Below are positions 1-6,835 of a stretch of 64,000 nucleotides of DNA, piece after piece. Source of the DNA: GCA-2684655 sp045105235. Lineage in GTDB: Bacteria; Planctomycetota; UBA1135; UBA2386. Location of the stretch: contig JBGCDH010000028.1 of NCBI GenBank assembly GCA_045105235.1, positions 5,401-69,400 of the forward strand, in the 5' to 3' direction. The notes beneath the pieces were generated by a model. It ran no database searches, was not told the DNA's origin, and was given only the letters and a program-made list of their open reading frames with translations. A program made the translations under genes and the position numbers. How positions within the stretch are numbered: the stretch's first letter is position 1; the number at the start of each line of letters is the position of its first letter.

Positions 1-1
1 G

Positions 2-628
2 GTCACTCCCGACGGCACGCACGTTCGGTCTCTGCAGCAGCGGGAGCGCGGCGACCCGGCGGTGTTGAGCCGCGATCTGTGCCGCGAGGCCGCGGTCGAA
101 CTCGACGCGATCACCGATGTGATCGTGGACGTTGGCCCTGGCTCGTACACCGGCCTGCGGGTGGTCGTGACCTTTGTCCGCGTCTTGATGCAGTTTGCGG
201 ACGTAAAGGTGCGCGCCGTCGACAGTCTTGCGATGTTGGCGCATCGCTCGCTGTCCGCTGATCCATCGTCGAGCCAACCATCGAGAGACGTGGTGCTTTC
301 CTCGGTTCGTGTGCTGCTCGACGCGCGGCGCGGCCGCTACCACGTCGGTCACTTTCGCTGGCAAGATGGCGCGCTCCAGGAGCTCGCGCCGGCCGCGGCC
401 GAACGAACGGAGTCCGCGTTGGCGGCGATCGAATCTGGCGACACGGTCATCATGCCGACCGGGCTTTTTGGCGTGCTCCGAGAGTCGCTGGAAGGGCGGG
501 GCGCGCATTGCCGCGCGGTGCACGCCGTCGACGCGCTGGATCTGCTGCGCCATGGCTTGCTGGCGACTCCGGCCGAGATCGCGGACCTGGAGCCGCGCTA
601 CCTGATGGCGAGCTACGCCGAAGACTGA
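2..628 (+). CDS. tsaB: TsaB (YeaZ-like) tRNA t6A modification protein, 5' partial
   Basis: TsaB is the non-catalytic partner of TsaD and TsaE in making N6-threonylcarbamoyladenosine at position 37 of ANN-decoding tRNAs. The recognisable motif is VGPGSYTGLRV, encoded near position 130-160, which is the GPGS(F/Y)TGLR signature of the family. The frame is open from the first base, so the normal start (an actin-like strand such as LALDTS) lies before the window. A GTG at 62 would give a protein lacking the N-terminal lobe and is not a credible start. About 208 residues are visible, ending at TGA 626-628. The next gene starts 3 bases later, so the two are probably co-transcribed. The C-terminal half is poorly conserved, as usual for TsaB. 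Confidence 0.85.
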   Translation, partial: VTPDGTHVRSLQQRERGDPAVLSRDLCREAAVELDAITDVIVDVGPGSYTGLRVVVTFVRVLMQFADVKVRAVDSLAMLAHRSLSADPSSSQPSRDVVLSSVRVLLDARRGRYHVGHFRWQDGALQELAPAAAERTESALAAIESGDTVIMPTGLFGVLRESLEGRGAHCRAVHAVDALDLLRHGLLATPAEIADLEPRYLMASYAED

Positions 629-631
629 GTC

Positions 632-1156
632 GTGCGCGTCTTTCGAACCATCTGGCTGCTGCACCGGTGGCTGGGCGTTGCCGCCGGCCTGGTGCTGCTG
701 CTGTCGGCCGCCACGGGCCTGCTGCTACTCGTCAAGAAGGACTACGAGTGGATCCAGCCGCCGGTCATGAAGTGCGCCGACGGCGCGGTCGCCGAGCTGC
801 AGCCGCTGCCCAAAGTCTATGAGGCGGTGTTTGCGCTCGGGCTGCCGCAGTTTCGATCGGAGGCGGACATCGCGCGCATCGACTTTCGGCCGAAGAAGCG
901 GCTGCACAAAGTCGTCAGTCGTCACGATGATCTCGAAGTCCAGGTCTGCGCGATCACGCTCAAGACGAGTGCACCGCGAGAGCGGCGCAGCGACTGGCTC
1001 GAGCAGCTGCACGACGGCTCCTGGTTTGGCGATTTTGCCCATGACCGCGTCATGCCGGTGGCTGCGCTGATCTTGCTCTACCTGTCGCTCAGCGGCTACG
1101 TCATGTGGCTGTGGCCCAAGTGGAAGAAGCGCCGGCGTTCTCGCGTCGAGCGCTGA
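632..1156 (+). CDS. PepSY-associated transmembrane protein
   Basis: This small membrane protein of 174 residues starts at GTG 632, directly after tsaB. The N-terminus, with residues RTIWLLHRWLG followed by a long hydrophobic stretch (about 15-35), is typical of PepSY-associated TM proteins. The middle part (about 40-130) is soluble and presumably periplasmic. It is followed by WLEQLHDGSWFG and a second membrane helix near residues 135-160 that ends in a basic tail. The family often pairs with iron uptake or redox functions, but nothing next to it here points that way. The family call comes from the helix-soluble-helix layout and the LH.W and HDG motifs; the function is unknown. Confidence 0.6.
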   Translation: MRVFRTIWLLHRWLGVAAGLVLLLSAATGLLLLVKKDYEWIQPPVMKCADGAVAELQPLPKVYEAVFALGLPQFRSEADIARIDFRPKKRLHKVVSRHDDLEVQVCAITLKTSAPRERRSDWLEQLHDGSWFGDFAHDRVMPVAALILLYLSLSGYVMWLWPKWKKRRRSRVER

Positions 1157-1183
1157 CGGGTCGCGGCGGTTGTCCAAGCGCGA

Positions 1184-1609
1184 CTACCAGAGCAACAGCA
1201 CGGCGATCGCGGCCCGTGCCGACCACGCGGCGGTGCGCAGCCAGTTGCTCTGCACGAGCTGGCGCCAGGCGGCTTCTTCAAAGCCCGATTGCAGCTTGGC
1301 ATGCCGCGGCACCTGAACGAAGAACGTCGAGGCCCAGACAATCGCCAGCAGCACGGCGCCGGTCCACGCCAGCATGCCCGCATCGGGCGGAGCGACCGCG
1401 ACCAGCCAGCCGCTCAGGACAAGTTCGGCCATCATGGGGGGCAGAACGACCGGCGTCGTGCGGGCCATGTGCTGGTCCTGGTAGCGGCGGTAGCCCGCTT
1501 CGCCGACGCGGGCGAACAGCGGGTAGTGCACGACCTGGACAAACCAGATCAGGCCGGTCATGTAGCCCGTCGCCAGCAGGTGCAGCAGGCAGAGTTGATC
1601 GAAGGACAC
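1184..1609 (-). CDS. Small multi-pass membrane protein, unknown function
   Basis: The protein has 141 residues and about four hydrophobic segments (near 5-25, 60-80, 80-100 and 125-141). A conserved-looking piece, LIWFVQVVHYPLF followed by YQDQHMARTT, suggests a family of small membrane proteins with His and Arg at the membrane face. I do not recognise a characterised member. It lies 9 bases downstream of the next membrane gene on the same strand, so the two are probably one operon. It converges with the PepSY-type gene, leaving only 27 bases between the stop codons. Confidence 0.6.
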   Translation of the reverse strand: MSFDQLCLLHLLATGYMTGLIWFVQVVHYPLFARVGEAGYRRYQDQHMARTTPVVLPPMMAELVLSGWLVAVAPPDAGMLAWTGAVLLAIVWASTFFVQVPRHAKLQSGFEEAAWRQLVQSNWLRTAAWSARAAIAVLLLW

Positions 1610-1618
1610 GGCCCGGTC

Positions 1619-2059
1619 TCAGGCTGCGGCTGCCGGCGTCGAGGTTGCGCCTGCTGCCGGCGCGCGGTGCAGGCGCCAGGTTGCGACCAGAATGGCGGTG
1701 AACGGGATCCACCAGATCAGGTCGTTGCTGACGATCAGCCAGCCAGAGCTCCACGGCAGCACGCCGCGCATGGCCGAGTCGAGAAAGCCGATCGGGCCGA
1801 GCACTTTGCCGAGCAGGCCGACCAATACGATCGGCCAGTGGCGCAGCGGGCGCACGGCCGCGCAGGCGTAGCCAATGCCATAGACGCCGACAATCATGCC
1901 GATGCACTGCCACAGGTAGAGCTGATCGGGAACGTCCATGCCACCGAGCTCAAACCAGCCGCTGGGCCACAGCACGGCGAAGGCGCCAAACGCCAGGTTG
2001 TAGACGGCGGCGATCCAGAGCGTCGTGCGCGCCCACGCGGGTCCTCGTTCGTCAGTCAT
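1619..2059 (-). CDS. Four-helix membrane protein, unknown function
   Basis: This protein of 146 residues has four predicted membrane helices: about 14-32, 45-65, 75-92 and 105-128. The tail is rich in Ala, Pro and Thr and probably disordered. The start of helix one (WIAAVYNLAFGAFAVLWP) and the Gly-rich second helix resemble a family of small conserved membrane proteins sometimes mislabelled alkyl hydroperoxide reductase. No redox cysteines are present, so that label should not be used here. It is the first gene of a two-gene leftward operon with the membrane protein that ends at 1184. Confidence 0.6.
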   Translation of the reverse strand: MTDERGPAWARTTLWIAAVYNLAFGAFAVLWPSGWFELGGMDVPDQLYLWQCIGMIVGVYGIGYACAAVRPLRHWPIVLVGLLGKVLGPIGFLDSAMRGVLPWSSGWLIVSNDLIWWIPFTAILVATWRLHRAPAAGATSTPAAAA

Positions 2060-2120
2060 CGCGCAGGGCTTCGCCGGGCGCTTGCGCCCAGATGCGGCCG
2101 GATCCGCCTAGCCCTCTGGC

Positions 2121-2170
2121 CAGCCAGACAGCCAGCCCGCCAGCCCGCCAGCCCGCCAGCCAGCGCAGCC
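2121..2170. repeat. Short tandem repeat, 8-bp units
   Basis: Units of CCAGCCCG run head to tail from 2132, with three exact copies followed by a CCAGCCAG variant, flanked by further AGCCAG pieces. The array lies in the 128-base gap between two leftward genes, just after the stop codon of the 2188-3228 gene. It is one of several simple arrays at gene ends in this window. Confidence 0.8.
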
Positions 2171-2187
2171 CGGCCGCAGCGATCGTG

Positions 2188-3228
2188 TTAGCGAGGCAAC
2201 CCCGGCAGCCTGTAGCCAGATGCCAGCGCCAGCGCGATGACAGCCGCGGAGCGGTGGCCGGGCAACCGAATCGCTTGGCTGTGATCTGGGTCGAGCAGCA
2301 GGTTGCGCAGGCTGATCCGTGATTCGTAGATGGTCTGGCCGTCGATGTCGCGAAGCTGCACATACAGCGGGCCGCGACCGTCGAGCACGTCCCAGGCAAC
2401 GCGTTCGGCCGTCGTGCTGGCGCTGGCACGGCCCTGTTCGAGTGCCGCCGGGGTGGCCGGATACGAAGCGCCGCGCTGCAGCTTGAGCAGATAGCCGCCG
2501 AGCGCCGTGCGTTCGACGGCTTCGATCTCTACCAGTGCCTCAAATGGGCCGGCTTCGAGGTGCAGGTTCTCGGCGGCAGGCGAGAACAGCTGATCGACAA
2601 CGCCCAGCTGCCACAGCAAGATCACGGCGCTCACCAGCAGCAGCGGCGCGATCAGCCACATGCGCCGGTTGCTTGTGGCCACCGGTGCGGCGGCGGCGCG
2701 CACGTCGGCCTCGTCGCGCTCGCTGCTGGGGCGTCGTCGCGTCACCGCTTCGAGCTGGCCGTCGCGCAAGACGAACAGCGTCTCGGTGACCTCGGCGTCG
2801 TAGATCAGCTTGCAGTGGAGCGTTGTTTCGACCGATCCCGCTTCGGCGGCTTCGACAATGCCCTGCAAACGGTCCAGCAGGTTGGCCTGCGCAGCGACGT
2901 CGAAGCTCTGGGCTGCACGGCCGGTTCGGCGTGTCGTTGCCGGCAGCACGCTGAAGCGTCCGCCTTGGAGGTCGAGCTGGAACGCGCCGACGCCGGCGGT
3001 GCCGGCAGCGTCAACGGCTTCGTGCAGCGCGGCCTCGTCGGCGGTGCGGCCATCGAGAATGCCGTCGACGAAGACGGCGCGCGCGGGGCCTTGTGGCGGG
3101 CCCATCGCCGATTCGTCGTTCTGCTGTGATTCATGCGGCCGTGATTCATGCGGCCGTGATTCGTTTGGCCGTGGTTCATTTGGCCGCCGGGGGCCGCCGC
3201 CGAGTGGTGGTGGGGTCTGGCCGCTCAC
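2188..3228 (-). CDS. Single-pass membrane protein with RPHES repeats, unknown function
   Basis: I start this gene at GTG 3226-3228, which overlaps the stop codon of the upstream GYF gene as GTGA, giving 346 residues. A start 22 residues earlier is open but would run into the neighbour. The N-terminal 40 residues are hydrophilic and carry four copies of a five-residue RP(N/H)E(S/P) repeat. Next come a soluble region (about 50-180), a membrane helix (near 190-210, with the core LIAPLLLVSAVILLW) and a C-terminal domain of about 130 residues with strand-like segments. The N-terminal side would be cytoplasmic and the C-terminal domain outside. I do not recognise the fold. The overlap indicates co-translation with the GYF-domain protein. 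Confidence 0.65.
   Translation of the reverse strand: MSGQTPPPLGGGPRRPNEPRPNESRPHESRPHESQQNDESAMGPPQGPARAVFVDGILDGRTADEAALHEAVDAAGTAGVGAFQLDLQGGRFSVLPATTRRTGRAAQSFDVAAQANLLDRLQGIVEAAEAGSVETTLHCKLIYDAEVTETLFVLRDGQLEAVTRRRPSSERDEADVRAAAAPVATSNRRMWLIAPLLLVSAVILLWQLGVVDQLFSPAAENLHLEAGPFEALVEIEAVERTALGGYLLKLQRGASYPATPAALEQGRASASTTAERVAWDVLDGRGPLYVQLRDIDGQTIYESRISLRNLLLDPDHSQAIRLPGHRSAAVIALALASGYRLPGLPR
3126..3185. repeat. 15-bp tandem repeat inside a coding region
   Basis: Four copies of GTGATTCATGCGGCC (3126, 3141, 3156 and 3171; the last two diverge to TTGGCC) sit inside the gene at 2188-3228. Because the unit is a multiple of three, they encode a five-residue repeat, RP(N/H)E(S/P). The unit resembles the non-coding 15-bp array at 53119. 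Confidence 0.95.
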
Positions 3229-3773
3229 GTGAACTCTCCGCGGAACGTGTCGACATCGAGGGCTTCGAGCCAGTCTTTCATGCCTTCGGTCCACACCAGT
3301 GTCTCTTCCTTGACGACGCCTGCCTGGATCAGGTGGTGCACCGTCTCGAGCGATACCGGTCCCTTTTGTTCGTCGCCGATGGCGTAGAACCAGATCGAGT
3401 CCGAACCCGCGGTCACCAGCGTCTGCGCCCGGTTGCCGAGTTCGGGCGGCTGTGAGGTGTCGACGCCGAGCTGCTTGTCGTGGGTCGTCAAGCGGGCTTC
3501 AACGTGGCTGTGCCGCTGGTCTGCGACCTGACGCTCCTTGCGCAACTGCTCGCGCAGGCGGCGTGCCTCGGTGCTGCGGCGGCGGTCCTTCGCCTCTTCG
3601 GCCTTGAGGTCCGGCAGCACCAGCAGCAGGACCAGCGCAAAGCACTGGATGATCAGGCCGAGTAGGACCCAGGCGATGACGTTCCGGCCACGGTGGTAGG
3701 CGATGATCCCGCTGATCGCAGCGAAGAGGACCGCGCTGGTTTCGTTGATCTGGATGTTGGCGTCGAGCAGCAT
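3225..3773 (-). CDS. Membrane protein with C-terminal GYF_2-like domain
   Basis: I start at ATG 3771-3773 (182 residues, first residues MLLDANIQ), because a start 21 codons further upstream would overlap the previous gene. Two hydrophobic segments near residues 14-50 form a membrane anchor. A strongly charged, probably coiled-coil stretch follows (about 55-110). The last 55 residues match the GYF_2 (DUF4339) pattern: WFYAIGDEQKGPVS, then a helix and VWTEGMKDWLEA. Such domains usually bind peptides or mediate protein contacts. The gene overlaps its downstream neighbour by 4 bases and lies 34 bases after the DUF2752 gene, forming a three-gene operon. Confidence 0.75.
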   Translation of the reverse strand: MLLDANIQINETSAVLFAAISGIIAYHRGRNVIAWVLLGLIIQCFALVLLLVLPDLKAEEAKDRRRSTEARRLREQLRKERQVADQRHSHVEARLTTHDKQLGVDTSQPPELGNRAQTLVTAGSDSIWFYAIGDEQKGPVSLETVHHLIQAGVVKEETLVWTEGMKDWLEALDVDTFRGEFT

Positions 3774-3807
3774 GGTGGAGCAAGCGGGCGTCGTCGGTGG
3801 GCAAATC

Positions 3808-4284
3808 CTACAGGTGGCGAAGCCAGCGAAGGGCATAGCCGGCCAATACGGCGAACGCGAAGCTCAGGTAGCCAAGCCGCTGCAGGCGCCGGTGGAAAGG
3901 GGCTTCGAGCCCGCGGCGAATTATGTCTAGATGGACGGAAAAGGTGCCGACCAGCAGGGCAGCCACGGCCAGGCCGGCGGGGTGGAACTCCCAGGCGTCG
4001 GCAGGCCGACCCTGCAGGGTGGCGGAGGTTGCGCGCACGAGGCCGCAGCCCGGGCAGGCGTGCTCGCCCAGGCCCGTGCCGACGGGGCAGCGCGGGCCGC
4101 GCAGGCCGAACCAGGTGGCCCCGTCAGGCTCGACGTTGGCGAGGATGCCGGCCAGCAGCGACAGGCCCGAGAGGCTCAGCCAAAACCATGCGCGGAAGCG
4201 CCAGGGGCGTGGCTGCGCCGGCGGCGGTGCGGAAGACTGCGGCGGCAGGTCAGGTGGAGAAGCGGCGGGCCGCACGTCGGGCAT
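3808..4284 (-). CDS. DUF2752 membrane protein
   Basis: The protein has 158 residues with a Pro-rich N-terminus (1-28) and about three membrane helices. The family signature is CPVGTGLGEHACPGCGLVRA followed by W.FHPAGLAVA, which matches the DUF2752 pattern of a Cys-Pro-Gly-Cys-Gly motif and a conserved Pro next to the second helix. The function of DUF2752 is unknown; the cysteines could bind metal. It is the first gene of the operon with the GYF and RPHES-repeat membrane proteins. DUF2752 genes are often found beside GYF or other small membrane-protein genes, but that is from memory. Confidence 0.8.
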   Translation of the reverse strand: MPDVRPAASPPDLPPQSSAPPPAQPRPWRFRAWFWLSLSGLSLLAGILANVEPDGATWFGLRGPRCPVGTGLGEHACPGCGLVRATSATLQGRPADAWEFHPAGLAVAALLVGTFSVHLDIIRRGLEAPFHRRLQRLGYLSFAFAVLAGYALRWLRHL

Positions 4285-4359
4285 TCCACGAGTCTAGACG
4301 GAGCCGGGCCGCTGGTGCTCGGCGAAGGTCGCGCGGCGACGCTGGCGTAGCGGCTCCGG

Positions 4360-4752
4360 CTAGGCGGTGTCGTTGGGCGGGCCACCGTCTGTGCCTGCAG
4401 CGTCGCGGTCCGCGACGTCGTCGGGATCGGCTTCGTCCACCGACTTGAGCACGTCAATATCCAGCTTGCCGTCGGCGACGCCATCGAGCACGTCGAGCTC
4501 GGCCATGGTCGCCTGCACATCGGCGCGCGACAGGGTGCCTTTCTCGTCGAGTTTGGCCAGGACGCTGCCGAGGACAAGAGTCACGTAGCCCAAGTCCTCG
4601 CGCAGATCGGTGACGTCATTCGCGAGGTCTTGGATCAGAGCGTTGCGGCGCTGGCTGGCGCGCCGCCGCGCCCGTCGACGACCGCGCTGCATGTCGTCGA
4701 CGCGGTTTGCGTGATGCGTTTGAGACCCGAAGAACCACGTGGGTAGTGTCAT
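4360..4752 (-). CDS. Small helical protein, paralogue of the adjacent gene
   Basis: This hydrophilic protein of 130 residues shows the order WFF motif near the N-terminus, a very basic stretch (about 22-37), a predicted coiled coil (38-55), a conserved core and an acidic tail rich in Asp. The core, LGYVTLVLGSVLAKLDEKGT followed by LSRAD, aligns closely with residues of the next gene (LGFASLVLASVMAKLDEKGT, then VSRAD). Both continue with a DGVADGKLDI-type segment. I do not recognise the family. The pair looks like a tandem duplication; the two genes are 30 bases apart and point the same way. Confidence 0.7.
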   Translation of the reverse strand: MTLPTWFFGSQTHHANRVDDMQRGRRRARRRASQRRNALIQDLANDVTDLREDLGYVTLVLGSVLAKLDEKGTLSRADVQATMAELDVLDGVADGKLDIDVLKSVDEADPDDVADRDAAGTDGGPPNDTA

Positions 4753-4782
4753 GACGGTCGCTGGGGTAGGGACTCGCTGAGG

Positions 4783-5100
4783 CTAGGACTGCATGCCCTT
4801 GAGCACGTTGACATCGAGTCGGCCGTCGGCGACGCCATCGATTTCATCGATCTCGGCCATCGCGGCCTTGATGTCGGCGCGCGACACGGTGCCCTTCTCG
4901 TCGAGCTTCGCCATGACGCTTGCCAGCACCAAAGACGCAAAGCCGAGGTCCTGTTCGAGGCTCTCGATGCGCTTCTCCAGCGCGTTGACGGTCGCGTTTT
5001 GGCGCTGCGTGCTTCTGCGGCTGCCGCGCTGCTGTTCGGTTAGCTTGCGCAGGTGAGAGGCTTGCGCCTGCTCGGGGAAGAACCAGTCGAAAAGACTCAT
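4783..5100 (-). CDS. Small helical protein, tandem paralogue
   Basis: The start at ATG 5098-5100 (105 residues, beginning MSLFDWFFPEQAQ) is chosen because the WFF motif near the N-terminus matches the paralogue at 4360-4752. The open frame extends 50 codons further but that part is not conserved. The layout is a short amphipathic start, a basic patch (about 25-35), a coiled coil (35-55) and the shared core AKLDEKGT.SRADI..AMAE.D..DGVADG. No signal peptide or membrane helix is clear. The absence of cysteines and the coiled coil suggest an oligomeric structural or adaptor role, which is only inference. Confidence 0.7.
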   Translation of the reverse strand: MSLFDWFFPEQAQASHLRKLTEQQRGSRRSTQRQNATVNALEKRIESLEQDLGFASLVLASVMAKLDEKGTVSRADIKAAMAEIDEIDGVADGRLDVNVLKGMQS

Positions 5101-5281
5101 GGCTATGGTTGTGCCACTGCGAGTGGCGGCTGTCGAGATTGTCAGAACGAGTCGCTCGTGGTGTGGAGCAGAAATCGACCGGCCTTTTCGCGGCCCGTGA
5201 CGACGCTCGCGCGGTTGCTTCGGCAATTGCAAGCCTCGCCGCGCAGTCACGCATCAGCGTGCATTCGTCGGAATCACGCCA

Positions 5282-6835
5282 CTAGCGGCCGTTTCGCCGG
5301 GTCGAGCCCTTGCCGCGCTCTTTGTCCCGCACCAGCCGGATCATCAGGTCGTGGTTGTCGGGCTCGATCTCCAAAGCCAGCTCACGCATGCGCGCGATCT
5401 CGTCCTTGTTGTCGTGCAGGCTTTCCATCGTATCGGCGAGATACATCCACAGGCGGCCCTGCAGCGGATCCAGCTCGAGCGCCTTTTCAAACTGCACCTT
5501 GGCCTCGGCGTGCTTGCCCTTGCGGGACAGCGCGCGGCCATAGCCGAAGTGCGTCAGCGCGTTGTTGTCGCCCATCTCGAGCGCCGTCTTGTAGTAGCGC
5601 TGCGCCTTGATCGGCATGCCGCGGCCGAGCGCGATGTCGCCGGCATTGCGGAAGCCCGGGCCGCTCGCGGCCTTCAGGCCCTTGACGTATTCGTGCCACG
5701 GCTTTTCGAGCTCCGCAAGGTCGGAGACTTTGAGGAACTTCTTGAACACCTCGATGACGACTTCGGGCTCACACTTCTTGATGTCGTAGAAGTGCGGGAT
5801 GCGCTCGATCTTCGAGTCGCGCCCAAGCGCCAGATAGAACTTCTTGAAGGCCTTCTCGGTCTTCTTGTTCGACATCAGGTAGTGCACAAAGCTCCAGCCC
5901 CAGGCGTAGTGCACGGCGTTGAACTGCTGCTGCGGTAGCTCGATCAGGTCCTGCAAACCCTGCCACTCGTCGCGGCGGATCGAGTCCTGGATCATCGCCA
6001 GTCGGCCTTCCTGCAGGTTGCCGACGATCATCTTCTTTTTGACCGGGTCCCACTCGCTGGCGCCGTAGTACTCGGCCAGCGACTCGTTGATCCAGCTTGG
6101 GTAGTGGAACTTCGGGTCGATCAGGTGGGTCAGGTAGTGGTTCGCCTCATGGAACATGACGTCCTGCGTCAGCCCCTCGTCGAGTCGTTCGTAGTAGAAG
6201 TTCAGCTCGATGGGTTTGACGAAGCGGAAGTAGCCGATGACGCCGGGCGGCGCTCCCGAGACCTGCTGGTAGTACTCCGAGTCGTGGTAGAAGCAGACCT
6301 TCAGTCGCTTCATGCCGCGCGGCTTCTTGATGCCCCACTGCTTGGTGAAGGTCTTGAAGTAGACCTCCATCATCTCGGCGTAGCGCTCCATCACGACCGG
6401 GTCGATGGTGTAATGGAACTCGAAGTTCTTGCTCTTGAGCACGTGGTGGTTGCGCCAGATGCGGTGCTCCTTGGCCTCCGCGATGCGCTTTTGACGCGTC
6501 GAGCGGCGTTTGGCGAGCTCCTTGGCGCGCTTCTTCTCCGGTATCCATTTGCCTTCGAAGAACACTTCGCCCTTTTCGATGCGCACCAAATCGGCGTCGC
6601 TCCAGCCCTGCTCGGCTGCGTCCATTTCAAAGGCAGAGCACTCGCGGATCATGGCCTTGGGCACGATGACGTCGCCGTGCTGGTAGTGGATCACCGCGCC
6701 TTGCTCGTGCTTCTCGATCTTCTTGTCGATCACGAAGCGGCCGTCGGTCAGCTGCAGGCTGTCCTGGGCGAAGGCGAGCGGTGCTGTGGCCGCGAGCGCG
6801 GCCAGCGAGAGAAACAATCGGTTGCGCATCGTCAT
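5282..6835 (-). CDS. Secreted DUF1570-like zinc peptidase with TPR tail
   Basis: The start ATG at 6833-6835 shares one base with the upstream stop (TGATG) and gives 517 residues with a clear signal peptide (MTMRNRLFLSLAALAATAPLAF, cleavage near AQ). A zinc-peptidase-like region follows, with HEANH at about 229-233 and NESLAE at about 250-255, as in the MA-clan (gluzincin) pattern of HExxH plus a downstream Glu. Residues from about 400 form TPR repeats (GYGRALSRKGKHAEAKVQFE is the clearest). The protein is expected to act outside the inner membrane, probably on proteins or envelope material; the substrate is unknown. It is translationally coupled to a related protein that lacks the HExxH motif. 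Confidence 0.8.
   Translation of the reverse strand: MTMRNRLFLSLAALAATAPLAFAQDSLQLTDGRFVIDKKIEKHEQGAVIHYQHGDVIVPKAMIRECSAFEMDAAEQGWSDADLVRIEKGEVFFEGKWIPEKKRAKELAKRRSTRQKRIAEAKEHRIWRNHHVLKSKNFEFHYTIDPVVMERYAEMMEVYFKTFTKQWGIKKPRGMKRLKVCFYHDSEYYQQVSGAPPGVIGYFRFVKPIELNFYYERLDEGLTQDVMFHEANHYLTHLIDPKFHYPSWINESLAEYYGASEWDPVKKKMIVGNLQEGRLAMIQDSIRRDEWQGLQDLIELPQQQFNAVHYAWGWSFVHYLMSNKKTEKAFKKFYLALGRDSKIERIPHFYDIKKCEPEVVIEVFKKFLKVSDLAELEKPWHEYVKGLKAASGPGFRNAGDIALGRGMPIKAQRYYKTALEMGDNNALTHFGYGRALSRKGKHAEAKVQFEKALELDPLQGRLWMYLADTMESLHDNKDEIARMRELALEIEPDNHDLMIRLVRDKERGKGSTRRNGR

Noticed and set aside
1619..2059. An alkyl hydroperoxide reductase call for the four-helix protein
   Set aside because: The protein lacks redox-active cysteines and is all membrane helices.
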